Below, piece by piece: positions 56,248-64,000 of a stretch of 64,000 nt of DNA. This DNA comes from Symbiodinium natans (Eukaryota; Sar; Dinophyceae; Suessiales; Symbiodiniaceae). The position numbers and the translations under genes are program-made. The stretch is from the NCBI GenBank assembly GCA_905221605.1, contig CAJNDS010001724.1:134001-198000 (forward strand), written 5' to 3'. Every line of letters starts with the position of its first letter. The stretch's first letter is position 1. The notes below the pieces were generated by a model, which was not told where the DNA came from, did not search any database, and saw nothing but the letters and a program-made list of their open reading frames with translations.

Positions 56248-56377
56248 AGATGGGCCAGCGCTCTTCTGGACCCAGCGCTTAGATTTTTGGCGTGTGCAGT
56301 GTACAGCGGCAAGTCCCAACAGAGATCAATACCCCCATGGACTTCGGGTAGACAGAAATGAGTCGAATGGGCAGGAG
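56248..56377 (+). CDS. exon before a family 1 MITE
   Basis: TTTCAG acceptor; frame RDGPALFWTQRLDFWRVQ, CTAASPNRDQYPHGLRVD, RNESNGQ. Strong composition. Confidence 0.6.
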
Positions 56378-56487
56378 CCTTGGGGACCAATTGAGCCCCA
56401 AAAGGGTTTATGTTCATATGCCTCAATAAGGGCGATAGTTGTATAGGGTATATGACCCCAATTGTAGGGTTCATTCGGTCCCCAAGG
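56378..56487. mobile_element. MITE family 1 copy
   Basis: CCTTGGGGACCAATTGAGCC at left, GGTTCATTCGGTCCCCAAGG at right. A GA|GC...AAG|GC splice would give an early stop (EQ, TAG), so this may be the gene end. Confidence 0.9.
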
Positions 56488-56533
56488 CAGTAGGGTTCCC
56501 ATATGGATCTTGCTTCACGCCAGCTTTGTGCAC

Positions 56534-56633
56534 CTAGGGTTCTTAAGGCAGGAAGGGGTGTACTCCCCACTCCCAAAGGCTCCCTAAGCTTCCCTAAGGT
56601 TCCCTACCCATGAAACCCCCTCCCTTAGGAACC
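56534..56633. mobile_element. MITE family 7 copy
   Basis: CTAGGGTTCTTAAGGCAGG at left, CCCTTAGGAACCCTAG at right; CTCCCTAAGCTTCCCTAAG inside. Confidence 0.8.
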
Positions 56634-56635
56634 CT

Positions 56636-56883
56636 AGAAGAACAATACGAATCCCAACTCACAGCCGAACGGGGCTTGTCCGCTGGTTGCTGCCACTGCT
56701 TTCTGGCTTACAGAGGCGGCGATGAGTAAGACCCAGACATACGACCAAGGGCTTGTTGCCACAGCCCTCAACTCTCAGAAGACCCATCAAGTATACCTAT
56801 GTCGTCGCAGGGAGCTACAGGAAATCGTGCACTCACACCCGAAATGTCTGAGCCTAAGACACCCTGTAGTCATCCTGACCTGA
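56636..56883 (+). CDS. long exon with stop
   Basis: Starts at the family 7 right end. 81 codons from 56641: NNTNPNSQPNGACPLVAA, TAFWLTEAAMSKTQTYDQ, GLVATALNSQKTHQVYLC, RRRELQEIVHSHPKCLSL, RHPVVILT, TGA at 56881-56883. Composition strongly protein-like; family not recognised. Confidence 0.65.
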
Positions 56884-56913
56884 ACCCCAGCCACCCCTGG
56901 CCCTTGTATCCAG

Positions 56914-57103
56914 TCCGCCAACTTACCGCTTGAGCGACGCATGTGGCGGCATGCAGCCAGACCAGGCGCAGGGTATAGGGTTTAGGACCTTCTCTTTGCA
57001 TACCTAAGCCAGGAGGGCGCGAGCAGATGGATTCCATAGCGATAATGCATGGGGCTGCTCGTGCGGTCTCGTCTCTATGGCAGGAGTTTACTTCTTTAAG
57101 TAA
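56914..57103 (+). CDS. two exons
   Basis: 56914-56971: SANLPLERRMWRHAARPG after CCAG. 57013-57103: RARADGFHSDNAWGCSCG then LVSMAGVYFFK and TAA. Confidence 0.45.
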
Positions 57104-57249
57104 ACCCTACACCCTAATAGCCTTAAACCCTGAGCCTGGCTAGACACTACCTAAAACCTAAACCCTAAACTTTTTAAACCCTAAACCCTAAACCCTTTCT
57201 GTGGAAAGGACCCGCAAAAAAACTCCCCTAAGCTCCCCAAGCTGCCCTG

Positions 57250-57312
57250 CCCCTCAGACAGCGTCCCCGGGCACGCGGCGACGGCCGCCGATTGGGCAGA
57301 CCGGCCTGGTTC
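57250..57312 (+). CDS. short exon
   Basis: Frame PSDSVPGHAATAADWADR then PGSG, into TTTAGGG. Confidence 0.35.
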
Positions 57313-57392
57313 GGGTTTAGGGTTTAGGGTTTAGGGTTTAGGGTTTAGGGTTTAGGGTTTAGGGTTTAGGGTTTAGGGTTTAGGGTTTAGGG
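57312..57392 (+). repeat. TTTAGGG array
   Basis: Twelve perfect units. Confidence 0.95.
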
Positions 57393-57404
57393 TTTGGGGC
57401 TTAG

Positions 57405-57515
57405 AGCCATGAAGGCTTTAGGGTTTAGGATTCAGGGTTCATATACATCAACAGGACCCAGAAATATCGTAGTATAGGGTAGAGGACCCCATTTTTAGGT
57501 TCATTTGGTCCCCAA
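57405..57515. mobile_element. MITE family 1, left end replaced by telomere-type repeat
   Basis: Right half intact (GTATAGGGTAGAGGACCCCA, TTCATTTGGTCCCCAA); the left end has merged with the preceding TTTAGGG array. Confidence 0.75.
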
Positions 57516-57519
57516 TGTA

Positions 57520-57790
57520 GCCAGGCACTTGTACGCTTGGCTTGGGGGCGTCAGAACTTCATTGCCTGGGGAGTCCAACCTTAATAGGGTTTCTGCTTGA
57601 GAGGCGAAAGGTTAAGGGTTCAAACGATTTGGTTCCGAAGGGCGGATGAAGTCAGGCTTTGCATAGTGAGTGTTTCGGGGCTTGTTGCGTGGTCCAGCGT
57701 TTAGCAAGGCTCAAGCATGGGGCAGTCTCCAAGTTGGGGTCCTTGTTGGTCTTGGGTCCTCCATATTCTCTGGCACCCTCGTTCTAGCAC
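57520..57790 (+). CDS. three exon-like blocks
   Basis: 57522-57583 SQALVRLAWGRQNFIAWG, stop; 57625-57700 IWFRRADEVRLCIVSVSG then LVAWSSV (GTGAGT donor inside); 57712-57787 KHGAVSKLGSLLVLGPPY then SLAPSF, stop. Confidence 0.4.
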
Positions 57791-57941
57791 CCCAACAGTG
57801 AGCCCAATGTAGAGAACTGAACTACACACATACCAATGTAGCCACCTGCTGCGCCTTCCTACGGTTTTCTACTCAATAAACCCCTAAGAGGGATCCGCGT
57901 CGGATGTGTGATCCCAACATGGGTTCAGGTGGTCCCGAAGG

Positions 57942-58195
57942 CGAGGCAGCAGCGAGTCAGGGAGATGTATCGGAACCTCTTCTGATGACCCTCGACCATC
58001 CTCAACCCTAAACCCTAAACCCTGACCTCTTCTGATGACCCTAAGCCCAGGGCCCGAACCCTCAACCCCCCATGCTCTTCAGCCGTGCGCGCCAGGCGGC
58101 TACATCTCCTCTCTATCATGGTGGGCTTGGTTTCTTTGGGCGGTTGGGCGCCCTGGGTTCTGCCCTAGGCCCCAACCCCAAAAGGCGGCGCAGCT
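57942..58195 (+). CDS. two exon-like blocks
   Basis: 57942-57988: KARQQRVREMYRNLF, TGA (a second frame is open). 58083-58165: TTCAG acceptor, VRARRLHLLSIMVGLVSL then GGWAPWVLP, TAG, a membrane helix. Confidence 0.4.
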
Positions 58196-58214
58196 GGTCT
58201 AAGGGCAGTTTCAT

Positions 58215-58345
58215 GGGCCCTTAGTACGGTCCCTCACTTCCTACACAAGGTTCTCATGTATGGGGTATGGGCCCTTACTTTGTATAGGGTATCTAAGGGT
58301 ATGTGGGGTCCCTTTAAAGGGGACCGTAAGTTGCGTGGTTTCCGT
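58215..58345. mobile_element. possible element, GGTCCCT family
   Basis: TACGGTCCCTCACTTCC at left and GGGGACCGTAAGT at right are inverted; GGGTATGGGCCCTTACT and TTTGTATAGGGTATC inside. Only one clear copy here. Confidence 0.4.
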
Positions 58346-58455
58346 GGCTGGTACTTGGAGGTCCATGGCTAAGCACCCCAGATGTTAGAAGTAGGAATAG
58401 GAATCCAAGACCCATAAATTGGGTTCAGGTATGAACCCTGTGAAGGCCCCACAAG

Positions 58456-58831
58456 CCCAGGATGAGAGTCTGAGATTCCGTGTCGCGTGTTCACCCGGAC
58501 AGCCTCCGGTTACAGGTTAGGCTTTACGCTTTACGCTTTACGTAGGCTTTATTTAGGCTTTGTTTCGGCTTTAAGGGTTTAGGGTGCAGGGTGGTCAGCG
58601 GGCAATCTAGTCTGGGTTCAAAAGGGTGGTCAGTCCCAGTCCCCAACCCACGAATTGCTTCCGGATGGAGACCCTTAACCAGAACAGTAACCCTTAAAGC
58701 CTTCAAACCCTAGACCCTCGTTTAAGCCTGAGCGCAAAAGCCTAAAGCGCCAAGCTCCAAACATTGGAGTCTCGAAGCGTTTCACCGCAGTCCATCCCGA
58801 ATTCAGCCTTGCGCACACGAGGCGCTTAAGG
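58456..58831 (+). CDS. three exon-like blocks with stops
   Basis: 58456-58519 AQDESLRFRVACSPGQPP; 58590-58710 VVSGQSSLGSKGWSVPVP, NPRIASGWRPLTRTVTLK; 58748-58831 AKLQTLESRSVSPQSIPN then SALRTRGA, TAA. Confidence 0.4.
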
Positions 58832-59007
58832 TATGAGAGCTTAGACCTGAACCCTAAACCCGAAACCCTAAATTTAAGAGCCTCCGGCTCAAGCCGCCGA
58901 CCCCGCTGGAGCATAGTTGAGACCCGCTCGCATGGAAGATCATCCCCAGCAGAGTTCTGTGAATCGTTTGGGGGGGGGGTAGGGGGTAGCGCCAGGACAA
59001 GCTCAAG

Positions 59008-59140
59008 CTGGGTGGGGGTGGGTGGGGGTGGGGGGGGGGGGTGGGGTGGGGGGGGGGGTGGGGTGGGGGGGGGGGGGGTGGGGGGGGGTGGGCAGGGCGG
59101 GGGGGGGGGGGGGGGGGTGGGGGGGGGGGTGGGGGGCGAT
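59008..59140. repeat. long G-rich tract
   Basis: About 130 bases of G with isolated T residues; same style as the C tract at 24263 on the other strand. Source of poly-Gly and poly-Pro pseudo-frames (58675-59323). Confidence 0.95.
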
Positions 59141-59357
59141 GAGGCGATGATTTTGCTGAGGGGGTTTGTGCTGTGCGGGTGGTCCTCTGTGAAAAAATTG
59201 TGCACCGACCCCCCACCCCCCCCCCCCCCCTCCCCCCCGCGTTTTGGGGGGGTAAGGAGGGAAAGAGGGAGGTTTTCACCTCCTTTTCCCATCCAACACG
59301 CCGCCAGGGTCGGCGGACCCTAAACCCTAAACCATCCCTAAACCCTAAACCCTAGAC

Positions 59358-59520
59358 TCATGCGCCGCAGCTGTATGCCACTCAAACCTTGGGCGCAGGG
59401 TGCCCAACAGCCATGGTGGGAGGACCGAAACCCGTGACCGTGCACTCGCGCGCCGGCATCAATCTCCAAGGCCTCGGATATGAGCCCTCCTGGTGTAGCC
59501 CCATGGCTTCATGTTTTTTT
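59358..59520 (+). CDS. exon
   Basis: Frame THAPQLYATQTLGAGCPT, AMVGGPKPVTVHSRAGIN, LQGLGYEPSWCSPM. 52 codons, protein-like beta-rich composition. Confidence 0.6.
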
Positions 59521-59762
59521 ATTAGGGGGGGTGTGGGTTTAGGGTTTAGGGTTTGGGGTTTAGGGTTTAGGGTTTAGGGTTTGGGGTGGCTTCAGTTTTT
59601 TTGTGGAGAAGCCGAGCTGGGGGGGGGGGGGTTTCCTAAGGGGTCCTTCTGGCGTTTCGTGTAAAGGATTCTACTGTATCTTGAATTATAGATGGGAGAT
59701 CCGAAGATTGTTGGAAACTTCCGTAGGTCACTCACTCTTTGGAGTATTTCGACATGATTCAG

Positions 59763-59852
59763 CAGCAGCGTGGCTTTCCCACATGTCACGGCCCAAGGCA
59801 TCCCCTTCGATGGCTACGATGGCATGACGCAGCTTCAGTTCCAGGACTTCGC
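59763..59852 (+). CDS. gene D exon, EF-hand-like
   Basis: TTCAG acceptor; frame SSVAFPHVTAQGIPFDGY then DGMTQLQFQDFA, GTAACT donor at 59853. FDGYDGMTQLQFQDFA resembles a degenerate EF-hand loop plus helix (D-x-D-G ... F-x-D-F). Not certain. Confidence 0.55.
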
Positions 59853-59902
59853 GTAACTGCTAGGATCTTCAGTGCTGCCCTTCGTCCCTTCCTTTTCTTC
59901 AG

Positions 59903-59972
59903 CCAGACCCGGACATCTTTGCTGACAAACTTATTCTCTGGAAGAATGAGTCTGGCGAACCCTTTACCCAAG
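59903..59972 (+). CDS. gene D exon
   Basis: CTTCAG acceptor; frame PDPDIFADKLILWKNESG then EPFTQG. Strong composition. Confidence 0.55.
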
Positions 59973-60059
59973 GGTCAAACCCCTAAAAGCCAGTTTTCTA
60001 CAAAAACAGTAGAGTCAGGGGCTGCTCATATGGGCACTCTTTTCTCTACCTGCTTGTTT

Positions 60060-60150
60060 TGTTTTTTTTTTCATCTCTCGCTCTCTCTCCCTCTCCCTCT
60101 CCCTCCCACACTCTCTCTCTCTCTCCCTCTCTTTCGCTCTCTCTCTCTCC

Positions 60151-60194
<44 letters not shown>

Positions 60195-60210
60195 CTCTCT
60201 TTCTCTCTCC
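60060..60210 (+). repeat. CT-rich polypyrimidine tract
   Basis: About 150 bases of CTCTCT with TCCC variants; lies in the intron just ahead of the next gene D exon, an oversized polypyrimidine tract. Antisense frames are Arg/Glu repeats. Confidence 0.95.
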
Positions 60211-60212
60211 AT

Positions 60213-60379
60213 GAGTTCGATGATGCAGGGCTTCCCCAGCCAGTGGCATATTTGCCCGTCCAAGTCCCAAGCTTCAATGTGGAAATCCTAAACCTCAGGA
60301 GTCGAACGCCCCCTACGTTCGCCATGGAGGGGAGGCCGAGAGAGCTACACCTCACTGGGTTGCGGTTAAAGGAATTCTC
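60213..60379 (+). CDS. gene D exon
   Basis: 56 codons: EFDDAGLPQPVAYLPVQV, PSFNVEILNLRSRTPPTF, AMEGRPRELHLTGLRLKE, FS. Ends where the family 2 MITE begins. Confidence 0.65.
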
Positions 60380-60553
60380 CAGGATGCCAAGTCGTGCCCT
60401 TGTTCCTGTTTGTGTTTTCTGTTTCTCTCATTTGTTTTATTATTTTTTCTTGGGGGGGGGGGGGGGGGGGGGGTGATCCGTTATAAACCCCTTTACTCAA
60501 AAGAAGCGCGCCCCTTTTTACTCCCAGGTTACTGGGATTACTGGGCAACCTAG
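60380..60553. mobile_element. MITE family 2 with G run inside
   Basis: CAGGATGCCAAGTCGTGCCC at left, TACTGGGCAACCTAG at right. A 22-base G run and a T-rich stretch enlarge it to about 174 bp. Confidence 0.8.
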
Positions 60554-60555
60554 CT

Positions 60556-60695
60556 ATAGAGCTCAAGCAGGCAACCCTATGCAGATTTTTGTCTACAGTT
60601 TTCTGGGCTCTGCTCAGAACTTAACGCAAGCTGCCACAATAAGGGCACTCTGCGTGTCAGGGCAGGAAAGAGGGGCCGCAGGAGTTAGTTCCTCT
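60556..60695 (+). CDS. gene D exon
   Basis: Frame YRAQAGNPMQIFVYSFLG, SAQNLTQAATIRALCVSG, QERGAAGVSS. Starts at the right end of the MITE. Confidence 0.6.
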
Positions 60696-60799
60696 TGGGG
60701 GGGCGGGGGGTGGGAGTGGGTGGGCTTGTTTTGTCTAGCGAGGGCGTCGGACTCTTTAGGGCCAGTTTTCTTTTGTGGCTGTGTTTTTTTTGTTGTTGG

Positions 60800-60893
60800 A
60801 GACGAGCGTCCGATTGCAGCAGGAGGTTGGGACGCTGTTGGCTTAGGGTACGCGAGGCCCTGGTCCCCAGGAAAGGGCCTACCTGCACCTTAG
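60800..60893 (+). CDS. gene D terminal exon?
   Basis: Frame GDERPIAAGGWDAVGLGY then ARPWSPGKGLPAP and TAG. Another + frame is open over the same block. Confidence 0.4.
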
Positions 60894-61160
60894 ACCCTGA
60901 ACCCTAAGCCCAATTTTGGCCCTAGTAATTATAATGCCTTCTAGGGTAGAAAGGGTGAGGGTGGTGCACGATCTCATTGAGGCCCTAAAACCCTACACAC
61001 CAACCCTAAACCAGAAGCCCCAAACCCTGAACCCTCAACTCCTTCATCTTCAGCCCTTGAACTCCGAAAGTCCTGAAGCCTGAACGCGGGGGACACTCCC
61101 TGAAAGTCAGCCCCTAACCCTAAACCCTAAGCCCGTGCTACTCATATTGTATGCAGTCCC

Positions 61161-61258
61161 AAGGGAAGGCCTAAGACGGTCTGGGAGGTGCCATCGTACG
61201 TTCCACCCGGCTGGCGCAAGGTGGAGAGTAAAAAGCCAGGCCAGGCCCCTGTGCTTTA
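61161..61258 (+). CDS. exon with stop
   Basis: TATGCAG acceptor; frame PKGRPKTVWEVPSYVPPG then WRKVESKKPGQAPVL. Basic, WEVPSYVPPGWRKV looks like a small structured motif (aromatic/proline), family unknown. Confidence 0.5.
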
Positions 61259-61365
61259 GGGTTTAAGGGTTTGGGGTTCTAGTTGTTTAGGGCTTGAGGG
61301 CTTTAGGGTTTTGGGGTGCGTAGCGATTGTAGGGGTCTGTCCGTGTGAACGCAAGAATCTAAGAG

Positions 61366-61461
61366 AGAGGCAGGTGTGTGCGGGCGCTGTCTCATGTTGA
61401 TTTGGCCTTTAAGGGAGGACACAGCAATGCCATGTTCGCACAACACGAGGGCGAGCTCTGA
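61366..61461 (+). CDS. exon with stop
   Basis: Frame RCVRALSHVDLAFKGGHS then NAMFAQHEGEL and TGA. Confidence 0.45.
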   Translation, partial: RGRCVRALSHVDLAFKGGHSNAMFAQHEGEL

Positions 61462-61464
61462 AGA

Positions 61465-61565
61465 TTTTTGCCCTAAACCCTAAACCCTAAACCCTAAACC
61501 CTAAGCCCTAAGCCCTAAGCCCTAAACCCTAAACCCTAAACTCTAAACCCTAAACCCTAAACCCT
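61465..61565 (-). repeat. CCCTAAA array with CCCTAAG block
   Basis: Canonical units with three CCCTAAG units in the middle. Confidence 0.95.
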
Positions 61566-61616
61566 TCACCCTACATTTGCTCTGTGTGTGGACGGTCTGG
61601 GAACCTCTCCCGGCAG

Positions 61617-61677
61617 CTCTGGGTTGGGTCCGGGGCGTGAGAACCCAATGTACATGCTCAGAGGGTTCTCTTACCAG
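61617..61677 (+). CDS. exon with consensus donor
   Basis: GGCAG acceptor; frame SGLGPGRENPMYMLRGFS, YQ and donor CAG|GTAGGA. Phase 0 at the end, matching the start of 61757. Confidence 0.55.
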
Positions 61678-61756
61678 GTAGGAGTATCAATAGCAACCGT
61701 TATAGGGTTTAGGGTTTCGGGTTTAGGGTTTAGAGGTTTAAGCAACTTAGCTTCAG

Positions 61757-61837
61757 ATTGCTGCGGCCCGAAGCCTATACTTGCAAATCCTAAGCCGTAA
61801 GCTCAAAACCCCGATAACCCCAAAACTGGAATCCTGA
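61757..61837 (+). CDS. 3'-terminal exon
   Basis: CTTCAG acceptor; in phase with 61617-61677: IAAARSLYLQILSRKLKT then PITPKLES and TGA at 61835-61837. The short intron between contains TTTAGGG units. Confidence 0.55.
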   Translation: MAAARSLYLQILSRKLKTPITPKLES

Positions 61838-62091
61838 GTGGGCTGTGGTCTTGGATTTATGCATGTGCAGCTCCTCGCATGTGGATATAGAGAGAGGCAA
61901 ACAAGTTTCTATCCAAGGATAAGTGTCGATCGACCAACTGTGGATGAAATTCAACCCTATAGATGAAGTTCGACCCTAAGCCCTAAACATTAAAGCAGCA
62001 TCAATATACACTACAAACCCTACTGTAGCACCTCTGGACCATCAACCCTTAAAAGGTGTTCACCGAGCCTCAAGTCCGGGCTTGCGTTGAG

Positions 62092-62174
62092 GCAAGCACT
62101 TCTACGTGCACATGGCGTCAGGGACCATCACCCACGTGCCGGTCGACATCTACGATCCCAAGGTCGGGGCCTAG
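62092..62174 (+). CDS. exon with stop
   Basis: GTTGAG acceptor; frame GKHFYVHMASGTITHVPV then DIYDPKVGA and TAG at 62172-62174. Strong composition, beta-rich. Confidence 0.6.
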
Positions 62175-62245
62175 GGTTTTGTGATACGGGTGTGACCCAC
62201 CCTAAACACTAAACCCTATAAGCCCTTTTTGGGGTGGCTGCAGGC

Positions 62246-62489
62246 CTCGAGTTGTCTGTCATGTTATGAGCACGTGAAGTGCTCCCGGAACAAAAGCGTG
62301 CGGCTGTTTAAGCGGCACTGCCCTATCACCCGTCGTATGAGTTTCTGTCGTGGCGCACGGCGCAGTCTCAAGCTGGCATTGGCAGCTTTCAGGATCAAAA
62401 CTGCAAAGCACCTCAGAAAAGAGTCACGAACCCCCATTCCGGAATTCACAGAAAGCGACAGACCTCAATGCTACCAACCCTATCCCTAA
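62246..62489 (+). CDS. basic protein, long exon
   Basis: GCTGCAG acceptor; frame ASSCLSCYEHVKCSRNKS, VRLFKRHCPITRRMSFCR, GARRSLKLALAAFRIKTA, KHLRKESRTPIPEFTESD, then TAA at 62487-62489. Very basic with five cysteines near the start (C-x2-C ... C). A second frame continues as APYGIQSLRILACRVRAG to 62604. Confidence 0.55.
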
Positions 62490-62619
62490 AGCACCGTACG
62501 GCATCCAATCCCTTCGAATACTTGCCTGCCGTGTGAGAGCTGGCGAGTCGATGCCCTGCTGTAATCGCACAGTCGCACAGTCGCAAAAGTCTAGTCGGCA
62601 CTGAGTCTACACTACTACT

Positions 62620-62732
62620 CTAGGATGCCCAGTAGTGCCCTTATTCCCTTTTTGGGGGGCTCTAGGTTCCCCTATAAACCCCTTTAAGCAAAAAAGGGCG
62701 CCCTTTTTAATCCTAGGTTACTGGGCAACCAG
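62620..62732. mobile_element. MITE family 2 copy
   Basis: CTAGGATGCCCAGTAGTGCC at left, CTAGGTTACTGGGCAACC at right. Confidence 0.9.
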
Positions 62733-63012
62733 CTTGGGTTTAGGGCGATTCAGGTTGTCGGCTTGGGAGAGCCTCCTTGAAAAAAGGGTTTGTTCGGCTT
62801 GAGGTCCTCTCCAAGTCCTCTCCACCTTTACTTTGTCATAGTTGGGTAACATTTTAAATTTCTAGGAGTACTTAAACCCAATAAGGAATAACAAAAAACT
62901 ACATTTTTAATCAATATTATCCCAACCATGAAGTAGTTTGGGGCAAGGCAGCCCGGGACCCTGAACCCCGACGCCTCCACCCCCCAACCCCCCCCATGTC
63001 CCAACTGCGCAG

Positions 63013-63081
63013 GCCCGGCAGTGGGTGGACGTGGATGCCTCCAAAAGGGACAAGAAGGCCACAAGCGAAAAGACCAAACAG
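63013..63081 (+). CDS. exon, lysine-rich
   Basis: GCGCAG acceptor; frame ARQWVDVDASKRDKKATS then EKTKQ. Its last about 37 bases are repeated twice downstream. Confidence 0.55.
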
Positions 63082-63333
63082 GGTTTAGGCTGGGGTCTAG
63101 AATGGGGATGAGCATAAGGTTGAGAGGGACAAGAAGGCCACAAGGTAAAAAGACCAAACACAGGGTTTAGGCTATAGGGTCTAGAATGGATCATCATAAG
63201 GCTTACCCGGGACTCTATAAAGCGTTACCTACAGTTTAGTAGTAGCTACCATTAACTAGAAGGCCACAAGGGAAAAGACCAAGAACAGGGGTTAGGCTAG
63301 GGGGTCTAGAAGGGATGAGCATAAGGTTGAGGG
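63045..63333. repeat. three copies of an exon-intron segment
   Basis: About 78-bp unit (GGGACAAGAAGGCCACAAG ... GGTCTAGAATGGG ... GAGCATAAGGTTGAG) at 63045, 63126 and 63257; the third copy is separated by a family 6-like insert (63203-63255). Confidence 0.85.
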
Positions 63334-63337
63334 ATCC

Positions 63338-63480
63338 TAAAGAGCCCGGTGCCCCTGAATTGAGGAAAATACCTTAGCCAGATTAAGAACCCCTATATAA
63401 ACTTAAGGTATATATATATATATGCTACCCCCCCCCCCCCAGCGACCTACCCTTTTTAGGTCTTTTTAGGCCTTTTAACA
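63338..63480. mobile_element. family 9-like element, incomplete
   Basis: AAAGAGCCCGGTGCCCCTGA at left, as at 51390; then a TA run, C run and AGGTCTTTTTAGGCCTTTT. Confidence 0.5.
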
Positions 63481-63559
63481 AAACATAACAAAGAAGGCCC
63501 AAAAGTCGCGTAGTTAATCACCGGGTAATGAAGGACAGTTACTGGGACACCCACCTCAC

Positions 63560-64000
63560 AGACCCCGATAAGCCAGCATTGGAAGAATCTACATTTTGAA
63601 TCTGAAGCGGACAATGCTGTTTTTAGATGTTTAGATCAGTGTTTTTCTATGCAAATTGTGCCTTTCAAGGGCAATTAATGTTTTGTTGAGCAACTAATTT
63701 ATTTATACAATTGTGTTTGTACGAGGCAAAGTATTAATCAAATAGTGAAACATTTTTCTTGGTTCTATGCGAATTTAGCTACTAGAGTAATTATTCAGCA
63801 AAGAGCCCAATTTGACTCAAGTGAATACTATTTAAAGGAGCATACTCAACCAAGATACGAAATAAACACCATTCTCAACCAAAAAATGGCAAAGTGTGCG
63901 TTTAAAGTGCAAATACTGTATTTATACAATTGTGTCTGTACTAGGCAAAGTATGCTCTCTGAAAAGTCCACTGAAATACCTTATGTTTACATATTCATGA
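63560..64000. other. AT-rich tail with direct repeat, no telomere units
   Basis: Composition drops to roughly 35% GC. A 37-bp direct repeat (TTTATACAATTGTGTTTGTA, then CGAGGCAAAGTAT) occurs at about 63700 and 63920. No open frame of note and no TTTAGGG. Origin unknown: possibly another transposon or a gene-free segment. Confidence 0.6.

Noticed and set aside
58675-59323. Minus frame of 205 codons, poly-Pro, and its + partner, poly-Gly
   Set aside because: Translation of the G-rich tract and of neighbouring repeat.
60015-60355. Minus frames rich in Arg-Glu repeats
   Set aside because: Antisense of the CT-rich polypyrimidine tract; the real exon is on + at 60213-60379.

Overview
The window looks like nuclear DNA of a core dinoflagellate, most like Symbiodiniaceae; the species cannot be assigned. 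Four things point there. (1) The telomere-type heptamer TTTAGGG/CCCTAAA occurs in hundreds of copies, scattered through the whole window rather than at an end. (2) Coding signal comes as short blocks of roughly 60-250 bases, bounded by AG|G acceptors and by GT, GC or GA donors, the relaxed splice rule known in dinoflagellates. (3) One intact ORF (18334-18969) has the dinoflagellate-type architecture of a ubiquitin-like N-terminus (MLRV...) followed by ankyrin repeats. (4) Almost every credible exon reads on the + strand, as in dinoflagellate unidirectional gene arrays.

Layout. From 0.9 to 17.8 kb there are several intron-rich genes; recognisable 3' ends with in-frame stops lie near 2.49, 11.29, 12.13, 14.81 and 16.5 kb, and many exons carry single membrane helices. 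A single-exon ankyrin gene follows at 18.3-19.0 kb. From 19.7 to 31.4 kb more short exons occur, including a cysteine-rich exon with a ShK-like ending (25.3 kb) and a signal-peptide exon (31.2 kb). From 31.7 to 33.6 kb there is a second, intron-rich ankyrin gene. From 33.8 to 53.7 kb membrane and soluble exons alternate with telomere-type arrays. At 54.7-56.2 kb lies the best multi-exon model, a protein with a ubiquitin-like start interrupted by three transposon-like elements. From 56.2 to 63.1 kb there are further exons, then an AT-rich tail.

Between exons the DNA has two main ingredients. One is telomere-type arrays in both orientations plus locally homogenised variants (7-, 8- and 9-mers). 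The other is at least ten families of about 80-180 bp MITE-like elements with terminal inverted repeats. Copies of several families interrupt reading frames, and removing the element together with one copy of its flanking duplication rejoins the frame. In many cases the ends coincide with G(A/C/T)...AG intron borders. The working picture is a genome whose introns are largely built from MITE insertions and telomere-repeat expansion.

Limits. No homology search was possible. Most exons are called from an open frame, codon pattern, amino-acid composition and splice context; a 30-codon open frame arises by chance about a quarter of the time per frame, so short exon calls are provisional. Exons are listed separately because their assignment to transcripts cannot be settled from genomic sequence alone.
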